NCBI GenBank assembly: GCA_019638185.1
Contig: JAHBUH010000006.1
Coordinates: 148,563-212,562 of the forward strand
Origin: Leadbetterella sp.
GTDB lineage: Bacteria > Bacteroidota > Bacteroidia > Cytophagales > Spirosomataceae
DNA length: 64,000 bases
Direction of reading: 5' to 3'
The position numbers and the translations under genes are program-made. The notes beneath the pieces were generated by a model. The model did not search any database and was not told the origin of the DNA. It worked only from the letters and a program-made list of their open reading frames with translations. This document shows, one piece after another, positions 27,322 to 35,937 of the stretch (position 1 is the stretch's first letter; the number at the start of each line of letters is the position of its first letter).

Positions 27322-28128
27322 ATGGATAAGAAATTTATAAGCTACCTTTTTGATAAACACCAGCAGGTGGAAGGAATCCCTACTTCCAAGACCATTTCGG
27401 GCTGGGCGCTGAAAATATTTAACCTGCTGTTCCCGGAGCGGTCCAAGGATTTTTTCCGGAGTGAAGACGAGGTGGAAGGTGAGTTCTGGAATATCGGTGA
27501 TGAGCTGAGGAGTATCCTGGAAGCTACGGCAGCCTGCAAAGGATGCGGCTCGGAGGAGAAGTCCAAGCAGTTTGTGAATGCCATTCCCGGCCTTTACCGG
27601 GTGCTTTCCACCGACCTGGAATCCATCCTGGCGGGGGATCCGGCCGCCAAATCGAAAATTGAGATCATCCGGGTGTACCCGGGGTTCTTTGCCATTTTCT
27701 TTTACCGGGTGGCGCATATTCTTCATAAAATGGAGATAGCGCTTATTCCCAGGATCTTAACGGAATATGCCCACTCCAGGACCGGTATTGATATCCATCC
27801 CGGCGCGGAGATCGGCGAGAATTTTTATATTGACCACGGCACGGGCGTGGTGATCGGGGAAACCACCCACATCGGGAAAAACGTGAAGATCTACCAGGGG
27901 GTTACGCTGGGGGCGCTGTTTGTGGAGAAGTACATGGCCGATACCAAGCGCCACCCTACCGTGGAAGATAACGTGATCATTTATGCCGGGGCCACTATCC
28001 TGGGCGGGAAAACCGTGATCGGTACAAACAGCGTGATCGGTGGTAATGTATGGCTCACACGGAGTGTTCCGGATAATTCCACCGTTTACCATAAACCTGA
28101 GATCCAGGTCATCAATAACCCCGCCTGA
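27322..28128 (+). CDS. cysE: serine O-acetyltransferase
   Basis: A 268-aa protein with a helical N-terminal domain and a left-handed parallel beta-helix made of hexapeptide repeats (about 150-255). The catalytic and acceptor signatures are visible: DIHPGAEIGENFYIDHGTGVV and GETTHIGKNVKIYQGVTLGA. It acetylates serine from acetyl-CoA, the first step of cysteine synthesis. The methyltransferase gene begins 1-2 bp after its stop codon, so both are probably translated from one message. Confidence 0.94.
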   Translation: MDKKFISYLFDKHQQVEGIPTSKTISGWALKIFNLLFPERSKDFFRSEDEVEGEFWNIGDELRSILEATAACKGCGSEEKSKQFVNAIPGLYRVLSTDLESILAGDPAAKSKIEIIRVYPGFFAIFFYRVAHILHKMEIALIPRILTEYAHSRTGIDIHPGAEIGENFYIDHGTGVVIGETTHIGKNVKIYQGVTLGALFVEKYMADTKRHPTVEDNVIIYAGATILGGKTVIGTNSVIGGNVWLTRSVPDNSTVYHKPEIQVINNPA

Positions 28129-28129
28129 C

Positions 28130-28900
28130 GTGCTGATCAATTACCAGGAATACCAGGCCATGTTTGAGGTGGAAGACCGGATGTGGTGGTACAAAACCCT
28201 TCATGACCGCGTGATAACCGAAATAAAGACGTACACTGATGATTATAAGAATCTTAGGGTACTGGATGCCGGCTGCGGCACCGGTGGCCTGCTTACCCGG
28301 CTGAAGGCGGAAGGCCTTCATGCCATAGAAGGCTTTGATTACAATGAATTTGCGGTAGAGTTTTCACAAAGCCGCGGGCTGCCGGTCAGCCGGAAAGACA
28401 TTACGGCTTTTGACTATCCGCCGGCGTCTTTTGACGTGGTTATTTCAGACGATGTGCTGTACCAGTTCGATGACCCGGAGCTGCTGAATGCTTTAAAGTG
28501 TATTCACCGGGTATTGAAGCCCGGCGGCATTTTTATTACAAACAATAACGCCTTCGCGGTTTTCAGCGGTATCCATGACCTGGCCGTGGGAAGTAAGAGG
28601 CGCTTTGTAAAGACGGATTTTGACCGTTTCCTGGCTGCTTTCCCGGACTTCCGGATGGTGAAGGCCAGTTACTGGTCACTCCTGCTTTCGCCCCTGATCC
28701 TGGCGGTAAGACTGATCCAGCGGCTTCAACTGAAACTGGGTCAGATAAACATGGAGGAAGTAAAATCTGACGTATCACTGCCTTCTGACCCGGTAAACCG
28801 TTTCCTGTACGGAATCTGCACACTGGAAAGGCACCTGCTGAAGCGTTCGCCGTTTGGCAGCTCACTTTTTTTAGTGATCCGGAAAAGCGATCTGCCGTAA
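28130..28900 (+). CDS. class I SAM-dependent methyltransferase
   Basis: A 256-aa Rossmann-fold methyltransferase: motif I is VLDAGCGTGGLLTRL, followed by FDYNEFAVEFSQSRG and SFDVVISDDVLYQFDD. The N-terminal segment FEVEDRMWWYKTLHDRV is typical of family members acting on polyprenyl- or glycan-linked substrates, but the substrate is unknown. The frame remains open upstream into cysE; I chose the GTG at 28130, directly after the cysE TGA, with ATG 28160 as an alternative. gltX follows after 56 bp. Confidence 0.85.
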   Translation: MLINYQEYQAMFEVEDRMWWYKTLHDRVITEIKTYTDDYKNLRVLDAGCGTGGLLTRLKAEGLHAIEGFDYNEFAVEFSQSRGLPVSRKDITAFDYPPASFDVVISDDVLYQFDDPELLNALKCIHRVLKPGGIFITNNNAFAVFSGIHDLAVGSKRRFVKTDFDRFLAAFPDFRMVKASYWSLLLSPLILAVRLIQRLQLKLGQINMEEVKSDVSLPSDPVNRFLYGICTLERHLLKRSPFGSSLFLVIRKSDLP

Positions 28901-28956
28901 TTCGGGCATGTTTGAATTTTATCCTTAATTTTGCGGTTTGTTTGAAAATTTGATCT

Positions 28957-30453
28957 ATGAGTGTTAGAGTGAGATTTGCTCCCAGCCCTACGGGGCCGCT
29001 GCATATTGGCGGCGTACGTACGGCTTTGTATAATTATCTTTTTGCCCGGAAGATGGGCGGTAAAATGCTGCTCCGGATAGAAGATACCGACCAGACCCGC
29101 CTGGTGCCCGGTGCGCAGGACTACATCCTGGAGGCCCTGAAATGGATAGGAATTACTATAGATGAGGGGGTAGGTGCCGGCGGAGAGCTGGGGCCCTACG
29201 TGCAGTCGGAAAGAAAAGAGATCTATGCCCGCTATGCCCAGGAACTGCTGGATAAAGGCCAGGCGTATTATGCTTTTGATACCCCGGAAGAGCTGGAGCA
29301 GATGCGTAAGGAGCTGGAAGAGGCCAAAGTGGATAATATTTCCTACAATGCCTTTACCCGCATGAAGATGAAAAATTCCATTACCCTGCCGGCGGAAGAG
29401 GTGAAGGCCCGGATAGCGGCCGGAGACCCTTATGTGATTCGCCTTAAGGTGCCTTTGAAAGACGAGGTCCGTTTTAAAGACCTGGTGCGGGGATGGGTGT
29501 CTGTGCATTCTTCCACCATTGATGATAAGATCCTGATGAAGTCAGACGGAATGCCTACTTACCACCTGGCGAACATCGTGGATGACCACCTGATGGAGAT
29601 CACCCATGTGATCCGGGGTGAAGAATGGCTGCCCTCAGCCCCCCTGCATATCCTGCTGTACAAGGCCTTTGGCTGGCAGGCACCTGATTTTGCCCATCTG
29701 CCCCTGCTTTTAAAGCCGGAAGGAAACGGTAAACTGAGTAAGCGCGACGGCCTGCTGGGCGATTTCCCGGTTTTTCCACTCCAATGGACAGACCCGGTCA
29801 GCGGCGAAACGTCAAGAGGATTCCGGGAAGACGGCTATTATCCTGAAGCCGTGATGAATTTCCTGGCGCTGCTGGGCTGGAACCCGGGCACGGACCAGGA
29901 GCTGATCAGCGCTGAAGAGCTGATCGGGCTGTTTGATATTCATAACATTCAGAAAGCCGGAGCGCGTTTTGACGTGAATAAGGCCAAATGGTTTAACCAG
30001 CAGTACCTTCGTAAGAAAGATAATGCCGAGCTGGCCGCCGAGCTGGACCGCGAGATAGGGAACCCGGACCTCTCCGCGAAGATCGTGGAGCTGATGAAAG
30101 ACCGGGTGGATTTCGTACGGGAAATGAAAGCCGGCGTACCCTTCCTTTTTGCCGCACCGGAAAAATACGATGAGGAAGTGGCCGCTAAAAAGTGGGATGA
30201 CCTGGCCCGGAGTGCCATGCCGGTGATCACCACCGCCCTTTCCGGAGTAGAAAACTTTACTTCACAAAGCATCCACGATACCATTTTCGGCGCGCTGGAA
30301 GCCGCCGGCATCAAAGTCGGAAAAGTGATGCAGGCCCTGCGCCTGGCCGTAACCGGTGAAGGCAAAGGCCCGGACCTGATGCTGATCATGGAGATCCTGG
30401 GGAAAGCGGAGACGCTACAGAGGATCAACAGGGCGGTGGAAGTGCTAGGGTAG
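28957..30453 (+). CDS. gltX: glutamyl-tRNA synthetase
   Basis: A 498-aa class I aminoacyl-tRNA synthetase. The HIGH motif is His16-Ile-Gly-Gly19 (PLHIGG) and the KMSKS-type loop is KLSKR at 259-263. The catalytic-domain element RIEDTDQTR is intact, and the C-terminal anticodon-binding domain has normal length. It charges tRNA-Glu with glutamate in the cytoplasm. It ends 22 bp before the convergent DUF3825 gene. Confidence 0.97.
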   Translation: MSVRVRFAPSPTGPLHIGGVRTALYNYLFARKMGGKMLLRIEDTDQTRLVPGAQDYILEALKWIGITIDEGVGAGGELGPYVQSERKEIYARYAQELLDKGQAYYAFDTPEELEQMRKELEEAKVDNISYNAFTRMKMKNSITLPAEEVKARIAAGDPYVIRLKVPLKDEVRFKDLVRGWVSVHSSTIDDKILMKSDGMPTYHLANIVDDHLMEITHVIRGEEWLPSAPLHILLYKAFGWQAPDFAHLPLLLKPEGNGKLSKRDGLLGDFPVFPLQWTDPVSGETSRGFREDGYYPEAVMNFLALLGWNPGTDQELISAEELIGLFDIHNIQKAGARFDVNKAKWFNQQYLRKKDNAELAAELDREIGNPDLSAKIVELMKDRVDFVREMKAGVPFLFAAPEKYDEEVAAKKWDDLARSAMPVITTALSGVENFTSQSIHDTIFGALEAAGIKVGKVMQALRLAVTGEGKGPDLMLIMEILGKAETLQRINRAVEVLG

Positions 30454-30474
30454 AAATCCGGGAGAGGCTGTATT

Positions 30475-31269
30475 TTATGGTTTCAACCAATTACTTTGTG
30501 GCTTGACAATCAGCCGGGCATTATTATAGGCCAGCTTCAAGGTTAAACAGGTTCTTGCCGTATAGGTAGTATCGTTTAGTTTATGAATGACTAAAATCAG
30601 GTCGGGATTGGGAGACCCAGAGGTTAAACAGAGCGGGAGCAATAGCTGTATTTTATTGTCATAATATTGCGGTACCGCTATCTTGTAGTTTGGACGTACT
30701 CTTTTCTTGACTTCTTCTATAGCGCCTACCAGCTGCCTTCTCAGTTCGGCATCATCTGCTTTCTGGAGGTGTGGAGGAAACCGGGATAAATTATCACCTA
30801 TAATGTGGTCCAAATCGGGGATCAAATCACATTTCGGATTGAAAATAAGCAATTCCGGTTTATCGAAAAAGTCTGCAATATCCGGAATGGAGTGCGAAAA
30901 ATGCTGGAGAATCGTATTATCACTTTTCTTTAAGAATGCTTTAAAGCGAAAAGGTGTGGTAAGTCCTTTTCCCGGATTTTTGTATTCTTCAAAAAAAGCA
31001 AAAATATCTTCCAGGTTTTCAGTAACCAGTCCTGTATTGAAACAGGCAAATTTATTACCTCCGGTAAAAATAATTTTCTTTTCCTGCTGTAACTTCCTGA
31101 AAGTAAATTCAAGATAATTTTTGAGGATACTGTTATTTCTTACAATAGTATCTGAGAAATTCCACGCTTCTTTATCCGCTAATGTGTTAGCTAAAAAAGT
31201 AATGGAGCTTTCGTAATTGGGGAAGTAGGCGAATCCAAAAAGCTCGGACCTGAACTGTTTTTTTGTCAT
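30475..31269 (-). CDS. DUF3825 domain protein
   Basis: A 264-aa soluble protein that fits the DUF3825 family (PF12873): N-terminal LFGFAYFPNYESSITFLAN, the central LKNYLEFTFRKL and FACFNTGLVT segments, and a C-terminal region ending RLIVKPQSNWL. The conserved CFNTGLVT stretch suggests an enzyme or nucleic-acid-related role, but none is established that I know of. Base composition is lower in GC than its neighbours gltX and the S9 peptidase, hinting at lateral acquisition. It is monocistronic. Confidence 0.8.
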   Translation of the reverse strand: MTKKQFRSELFGFAYFPNYESSITFLANTLADKEAWNFSDTIVRNNSILKNYLEFTFRKLQQEKKIIFTGGNKFACFNTGLVTENLEDIFAFFEEYKNPGKGLTTPFRFKAFLKKSDNTILQHFSHSIPDIADFFDKPELLIFNPKCDLIPDLDHIIGDNLSRFPPHLQKADDAELRRQLVGAIEEVKKRVRPNYKIAVPQYYDNKIQLLLPLCLTSGSPNPDLILVIHKLNDTTYTARTCLTLKLAYNNARLIVKPQSNWLKP

Positions 31270-31466
31270 GTTGATTTAAATTTATGGTTGGGTGTTATAA
31301 AAAAATAAGAACCATCAACTTAATCTGGATGGTTCTCTTTATGTTCTCTTTAGTTTTATCTTCAGTGTTTGCAGATAGACCTGCAAAAATCTTTATGTGA
31401 AATGATTTGCAATTATAATATGTTATCTTTAAATAAACAAATTATTTTTGTTATTTTTCTTGTGGA

Positions 31467-31515
31467 CCCTACGGATTCACACAGATAATCCATAAATCTC
31501 TGTGAGTCCGTAGGG
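31467..31515. repeat. imperfect palindrome of the dispersed type
   Basis: Arms 31467-31485 and 31499-31515 pair imperfectly (CCCTACGGATTCACACAGA against TCTGTGAGTCCGTAGGG). It sits in the 292-bp gap between the divergently oriented ends of DUF3825's promoter region and the S9 peptidase 3' end. It may act as the terminator for the S9 gene; its wording resembles other palindromes in the window. Confidence 0.6.
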
Positions 31516-31561
31516 GCCGTAAGAACTTCTCAGGCTCTGAACAGTATGCCCACAGGCCTGA

Positions 31562-34048
31562 TCACCGCCTCAGCGGCACCTCCCTATTCATTTCCGTCAG
31601 GTCCGTTTCATCTGTTTGGGAATTACCCAGCAGGTGCTCGGCGAAATAGTCTGCCATTTTCCAGAAGAAGTACTCGGTCATGTTACCGAAACCGTGGCGC
31701 TGTCCGGGTAGGATCACAAAATCAAAACGTTTGTTGGCTTTGATGAGTGCTTCGGCCATCCGGATGGTGTTAGCCGGGTGGACGTTATTATCGATGTCTC
31801 CGGTGGCCAGCAGCAGCTTTCCTTTGAGGTTTTTGGCGAGCTCGGTGTTTTTCTCGATCTGGTAGGTAAAGGTGGTGTCACCTTTTGGGCTTACTTTCTC
31901 CGTTACGCCGTGGTGGCGTTCGCTCCACCAGCGGTTATAGATGTTATTTTCGTGGTTACCGGCGCCGGATACGGCCACTTTGAAGAAGTCGGGGTACACC
32001 AGCATGGCTGCGGTAGACATAAAGCCGCCGCCGGAGTGGCCGGTGATGCCCACACGGTCTGCATCAATGAAGGGGTGGCGTGCGGCCAGCTGCTCTACGG
32101 TCACTTTCTTGTCTTCCAGGCCGTAGTCGCGCAGGTTTCCGTACCCGTAAGTATGATACCACTTAGAGCGGGCGGGGTGGCCGCCGCGGTTTCCTACGGT
32201 GATCACGATAAAGCCCATTTGTGCCAGGCGGTCTATGCGGTCCATGCTGCGGCCGAAGGCCTTATTCACGGCTTCGGTTTGCGGGCCGGGGTACACGTAT
32301 TCAATGATGGGGTAGACTTTGGTAGAGTCAAAGTCGAAGGGCTTGTACATCACGCCATAAAGGTCGGTAATGCCGTCACCTGCTTTCACCTTGAAAGGCT
32401 CGGGGAATTTATAGCCGGAGGCCATCAGTTGAGAGAGATCGGCTTCTTCCAGTTTCAGGAGGAGTGTTCCTTTGGAATCATAGAGTTCCGAAACGGGCAC
32501 GGTGTTTACGCGGGAGGAGTTATTGACAAAGAAACGGCCGCTTTCGCTGGCGGAAACCTGGTGGTCAAAATTCCCTTTGTTCAGTAATTTAGGTTCCCCG
32601 CCGTTCAGGCTCAGGGCATAATGGTGCAGGTAATACGGGTCTTCACCGGCTTCTTTTCCGTTAGCGGTAAAGGTGAAGGTCTGGGTTTTGGCGTCGTAGC
32701 CGGTGATGCTCTCGCAGTTATATTCTCCGGAGGTGAGCTGGCGTACCAGGGTGCCGTCTGCGTTATAGAGGTAGTAATGGCCCCAGCCGTCGCGTTGCGA
32801 CCAGTGAATAAACTGCTGGCCGTTATTGACCAGGTAAGGTTTTTGTACATCGAGGTACACATTAGAGCGTTCGCTGACCACGTTCCTGACGGTGCCGTTC
32901 ACGTTTACCGCCGCGATGTCTATCCGCTTCAGGTCACGGCTGGAGCGGCTGATATAAAACTCGCGGTTATCGCCCAGCCAGTAGCTGATATAGTGCTTCC
33001 CGGTGTAGCTGGATTTATCGCGCTCTTTCCAGAAGATACCCACGGTCTGGTTTTTAAAGGCCGGAACGGAGATATGCTTTGAAGCGAAGCTTTGAGCATC
33101 AAAGAGGTGCAGTTCCACCTCGGTGGAGTCGGTTTCTCCCGGCATCTGGTATTTGTAGGTTTCCAGGGTGGGGCGTTTGCCGCCTACGTTATTGATGACC
33201 CACAGCGGGCTGAGGTGGCGGTTATCTTTGCGGGTGAGTACAAAATGCTTTCCGTCGGGCGACCAGCTGAGCCGCACGCCTTTCCGCTTTTTAAGCTCTT
33301 CGTCGGCCTTTTCGTCGCCGGTGGTGATGCTGTAGTCGTCTCCGCCCCAGGCGTAGTATTGTACGCCGTCTTTGGTGATCTGGTGTTCTACGATGGTGCT
33401 GTCTTTCTCGTCTTTGATGGCTTTTTCAAAGTTAGCCCTGTCCATCCAGTAGAGGTTATAGTTCCGGGCAAAGAAAATGCGGAGGGTATCAGGCGAATAG
33501 GAAGCCCAGGTAGGCCGGGTTTTTTCTTTCAGGGAATCCGCCAGTTCCTTCACCTGGCGGGTAGCCAGGTCGTATTCCAGGAAGAAGACTTTTTTCTTCA
33601 GGGTATCTGATTTTACTTTGAGCTTAGCGATCTCCTCTTTGGATTTCAGGGTGTCTTTGGTACTTTTTACTTCAAACCGGATCCGTTTCTCGTCGTCGGT
33701 AAACTCCAGCTTATCGATCTCCAGGTGCTGGGCATCGAAAGGATTCTTCACAATGCGGGTGATCTGGCGGGCCAGGTCGGCATTATCAAAAAGCGGCTGC
33801 CGGGAACGGGTGGCAGGGTCTACCAGGTACCAGCGTTTCCCGGAAGAGGTCTGGTATTCGTACCAGAAGCGGTCGGAGTGGTTGATCCAGTTGGGCCGTA
33901 CGTCGGTGCTAAAGATTTTAGTCCGGAGTTTTGCCGGGGAAAATTGGGAAGCGAGGTCGTAATTGGCTTTGATAGCCGCAGGCTTCCTGTTCTGGGCCGT
34001 GGCCGTCAGGTGCAGCACTACGCCCAGGAGAAGTAACAGTTTTCGCAT
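31562..34048 (-). CDS. S9-family prolyl dipeptidyl peptidase, DPP-IV type
   Basis: An 828-aa secreted serine peptidase (signal peptide about 1-18, ending TATAQ). The N-terminal beta-propeller (DPPIV_N, about 60-560) is followed by the alpha/beta-hydrolase catalytic domain, where the nucleophile is Ser672 in GHSGGGF. The catalytic-domain end has GDIDNNVHPANTI, containing the probable Asp, and GQRHGF, containing the His. It should release X-Pro dipeptides from peptides in the periplasm. It is monocistronic. Confidence 0.94.
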   Translation of the reverse strand: MRKLLLLLGVVLHLTATAQNRKPAAIKANYDLASQFSPAKLRTKIFSTDVRPNWINHSDRFWYEYQTSSGKRWYLVDPATRSRQPLFDNADLARQITRIVKNPFDAQHLEIDKLEFTDDEKRIRFEVKSTKDTLKSKEEIAKLKVKSDTLKKKVFFLEYDLATRQVKELADSLKEKTRPTWASYSPDTLRIFFARNYNLYWMDRANFEKAIKDEKDSTIVEHQITKDGVQYYAWGGDDYSITTGDEKADEELKKRKGVRLSWSPDGKHFVLTRKDNRHLSPLWVINNVGGKRPTLETYKYQMPGETDSTEVELHLFDAQSFASKHISVPAFKNQTVGIFWKERDKSSYTGKHYISYWLGDNREFYISRSSRDLKRIDIAAVNVNGTVRNVVSERSNVYLDVQKPYLVNNGQQFIHWSQRDGWGHYYLYNADGTLVRQLTSGEYNCESITGYDAKTQTFTFTANGKEAGEDPYYLHHYALSLNGGEPKLLNKGNFDHQVSASESGRFFVNNSSRVNTVPVSELYDSKGTLLLKLEEADLSQLMASGYKFPEPFKVKAGDGITDLYGVMYKPFDFDSTKVYPIIEYVYPGPQTEAVNKAFGRSMDRIDRLAQMGFIVITVGNRGGHPARSKWYHTYGYGNLRDYGLEDKKVTVEQLAARHPFIDADRVGITGHSGGGFMSTAAMLVYPDFFKVAVSGAGNHENNIYNRWWSERHHGVTEKVSPKGDTTFTYQIEKNTELAKNLKGKLLLATGDIDNNVHPANTIRMAEALIKANKRFDFVILPGQRHGFGNMTEYFFWKMADYFAEHLLGNSQTDETDLTEMNREVPLRR

Positions 34049-34671
34049 TAGTAAGATGATTTGTTTATAGGGAGGCTAAAATATCGAAAAATACGGTAGG
34101 GTAGAACTATTTGTCGACTTATTCTTATAGCCGGACTGTCAAAGGGGGAACAGTTTCGACGAAAAAAAATGGGATTAATGATATCCGGCCGGTGGCTTCC
34201 GGCGTTATGATGTAGAGATGCATTTGTATTTATTTGATTTTGAGGGGGTAATAAGGCAATTTTGACGACCTGTTTTACCGGAGAGCAGGTTTTTTTCGCT
34301 TTTTTTCCTTAAAATTCTCCATTCCGGGGCGTGGCTTTGTACCGTATAATAAAAATGCGGGTTTATATGCGTGTTGTTAAAAATTATTGTTATAATTTAG
34401 ATGCGAGTTAAGAGTGTTTCCTAAACGCGATAAAAAATTACTGTATAGTTATGAAAGAGAAAGTAGGAATTGTAGTGGTGCTGCTTCTTTTATTATTAGG
34501 AATAATGGGCATGTGATCTGTCGGGGAAAGACAGACACATAGAAGCAGGAGCGAAAAAAGCATTGGTTTTCCGGTTAACGGAGTTAAAAAGAGAGAAGTT
34601 GATTGCAAATCACGTATGCCGCGGTGCACGGGTAAGGTTAATGCTATCCGTGTATCCGTGGCAAAAAAATT
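34049..34671. other. 623-bp intergenic region, no convincing large gene
   Basis: Between the start of the S9 peptidase and the 3' end of an XRE regulator. It contains the tiny hydrophobic reading frame at 34451-34516 and an imperfect palindrome near 34615-34665 (words GCCGCGGTGCACGG and CCGTGTATCCGTGGC) like the other dispersed repeats. The 34141-34345 part shows a GGAGAGCAGG-type stretch followed by T-rich sequence that could be a weak terminator. Nothing else was identified. Confidence 0.5.
34451..34516 (+). CDS. possible 21-aa membrane micropeptide
   Basis: ATG-initiated 21-codon frame: a short charged start (MKEKVG) followed by one run of hydrophobic residues including six leucines, ending GIMGM. 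It has the shape of a single-pass membrane micropeptide. No neighbour suggests a role, and a short frame of this kind can arise by chance; support is limited to its composition. Confidence 0.25.
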   Translation: MKEKVGIVVVLLLLLLGIMGM

Positions 34672-35097
34672 TCAGGAGGATTGTTCTCCGCCAATGAGTT
34701 TTTCCAGCCGGAGCATCATTTCATCTTTTTCACGCAGCATGCGTTCGTACAGCTGGATTTTTTCTTCGTGAAGCTGTACCATTTTCTCCACGGGGTTAAT
34801 GATAGGGTAGTAGTTAAAGAGGGCATTGCCGGAAGCGTTATCGCTGTTATTTACGGTATTGGCAATGATGGTAATGGCTTTCTCCTCATCGAAATTCTTA
34901 ATAGCGATATCGGGTATTTTCAGGGCCCGGGAGACTTTATAGAGTACTTCAGGTTCCAGTACCGCCTTTTGTTCCATCAGCGAAACCTTTTTCTGATTCC
35001 ATTCATCGCCCAGTTCATTAGCAAGCGCCTCCTGTTTAATTCCGAGCATCTCGCGAAATCGCTTTACATTCCTTCCTTCATGAATCTTAGGTTCCAT
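34672..35097 (-). CDS. XRE-family HTH regulator with C-terminal coiled coil
   Basis: A 141-aa protein. The N-terminal region (about 10-65, GRNVKRFREMLGIKQEALANEL) is a Cro/C1-type HTH; the C-terminal third (about 105-135) is strongly helical and charged (EKIQLYERMLREKDEMMLRLEK) and likely dimerises as a coiled coil. Such proteins often act as small transcription regulators in Bacteroidota. It lies on the opposite strand upstream of the sigma/dead-Cas12f locus; whether it regulates it is unknown. Confidence 0.8.
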   Translation of the reverse strand: MEPKIHEGRNVKRFREMLGIKQEALANELGDEWNQKKVSLMEQKAVLEPEVLYKVSRALKIPDIAIKNFDEEKAITIIANTVNNSDNASGNALFNYYPIINPVEKMVQLHEEKIQLYERMLREKDEMMLRLEKLIGGEQSS

Positions 35098-35354
35098 ACT
35101 CCATCCTGGTTAAAGCAGTTCAAACTTAGTTCTTTTTTCAATATGTCAGTTGATCGTAAAGGTAGATAATTTATCCCGGAATTTAACTGAAATATCCCTT
35201 TTATGACTGGAATATCCCGCGCTTTCCTCCTTTTTTTGCAACAATTCTATACCTTTTAAATAATATCATCAATGAAACTGAAAAATTTACAAAATCTCAT
35301 GACCCGGTGGGGCCTCCAGGTGGGGCCGCCAGGCGGGGCCGTCTGAATAGTGTA

Positions 35355-35603
35355 TCATACTCCGGGCTCCTGCCTGTTCAGCCTGATGTCTTTGCAGATG
35401 TATTCCAGCAGGTGGCAGGGATCTTCGTGAATGGCTTTTGCTAAGATGTAGATCTCGTCAGCCCGCATTTTCAGGCAGTCTTTTGAGGCGAATTCACTGA
35501 TCCGGTTAGGGCGGATTCCCGTGGCACGGGAAAGTGCGGCCTGGTTAATGGCCTTGCGGTCAAGATACCTTCCGAAACTTGTCCTGTGGTTCCTGTTGCT
35601 CAT
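35355..35603 (-). CDS. small XRE-type HTH protein
   Basis: An 82-aa protein with an HTH of the Cro/C1 type (about 10-65; FGRYLDRKAINQAALSRATG followed by RPNRISEFASK). It ends in a charged tail. It diverges from the 57-aa gene and the sigma factor, and the 119-bp spacer between them holds repeated ATCGATAT words, so it is a candidate regulator of the sigma/dead-Cas12f operon. Function not established. Confidence 0.75.
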   Translation of the reverse strand: MSNRNHRTSFGRYLDRKAINQAALSRATGIRPNRISEFASKDCLKMRADEIYILAKAIHEDPCHLLEYICKDIRLNRQEPGV

Positions 35604-35722
35604 GGTATTGAGGTTAATCGATATAAATATATTAGAATCCGATACGAATATTTGGTGGTTATACTTATATTAGGTATTTTTATATTGAAAATCGATATTT
35701 ATCTAAAATCACAGGACAACTT
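35604..35722. promoter_or_regulatory. divergent promoter region with repeated ATCGATAT words
   Basis: A 119-bp, very AT-rich spacer between the XRE gene (leftward) and the 57-aa gene (rightward). ATCGATAT occurs at 35617-35624 and again at 35691-35698, 74 bp apart, each followed or preceded by TTTAT/ATAAAT. The pair could be operator sites for the XRE protein. Promoter elements could not be placed with confidence. Confidence 0.4.
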
Positions 35723-35896
35723 ATGCAGATCGAGATCCTACTGAAAGAACCCGTCCGGTACCGTGAAGCCCTCTTAGGATTATTGAAAGCGGTGGAAGTG
35801 AAAGACCTCACCGGAAAACTGGCAGAAGAAGTAAAGCTTATTTACCAGCTGATGGACCTGATCGAGACCCGGATCAGGGCGGCTAACAGCGGCTGA
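35723..35896 (+). CDS. 57-aa helical protein upstream of the sigma factor
   Basis: ATG-initiated 57-codon frame. The product is predicted helical and charged (IEILLKEPVRYREALLGLLK, then a run of Leu/Glu/Lys), with no membrane segment. Its last codon lies 41 bp before the sigma-factor start on the same strand, so it probably shares the transcript. I do not recognise a family; it might be a small partner or antagonist of the sigma factor or of the dead Cas12f protein. It is short enough that other annotations could miss it. Confidence 0.6.
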   Translation: MQIEILLKEPVRYREALLGLLKAVEVKDLTGKLAEEVKLIYQLMDLIETRIRAANSG

Positions 35897-35937
35897 TGCT
35901 TTAGCGGTGTGTACACTATACTAAACTCTGACATAAC

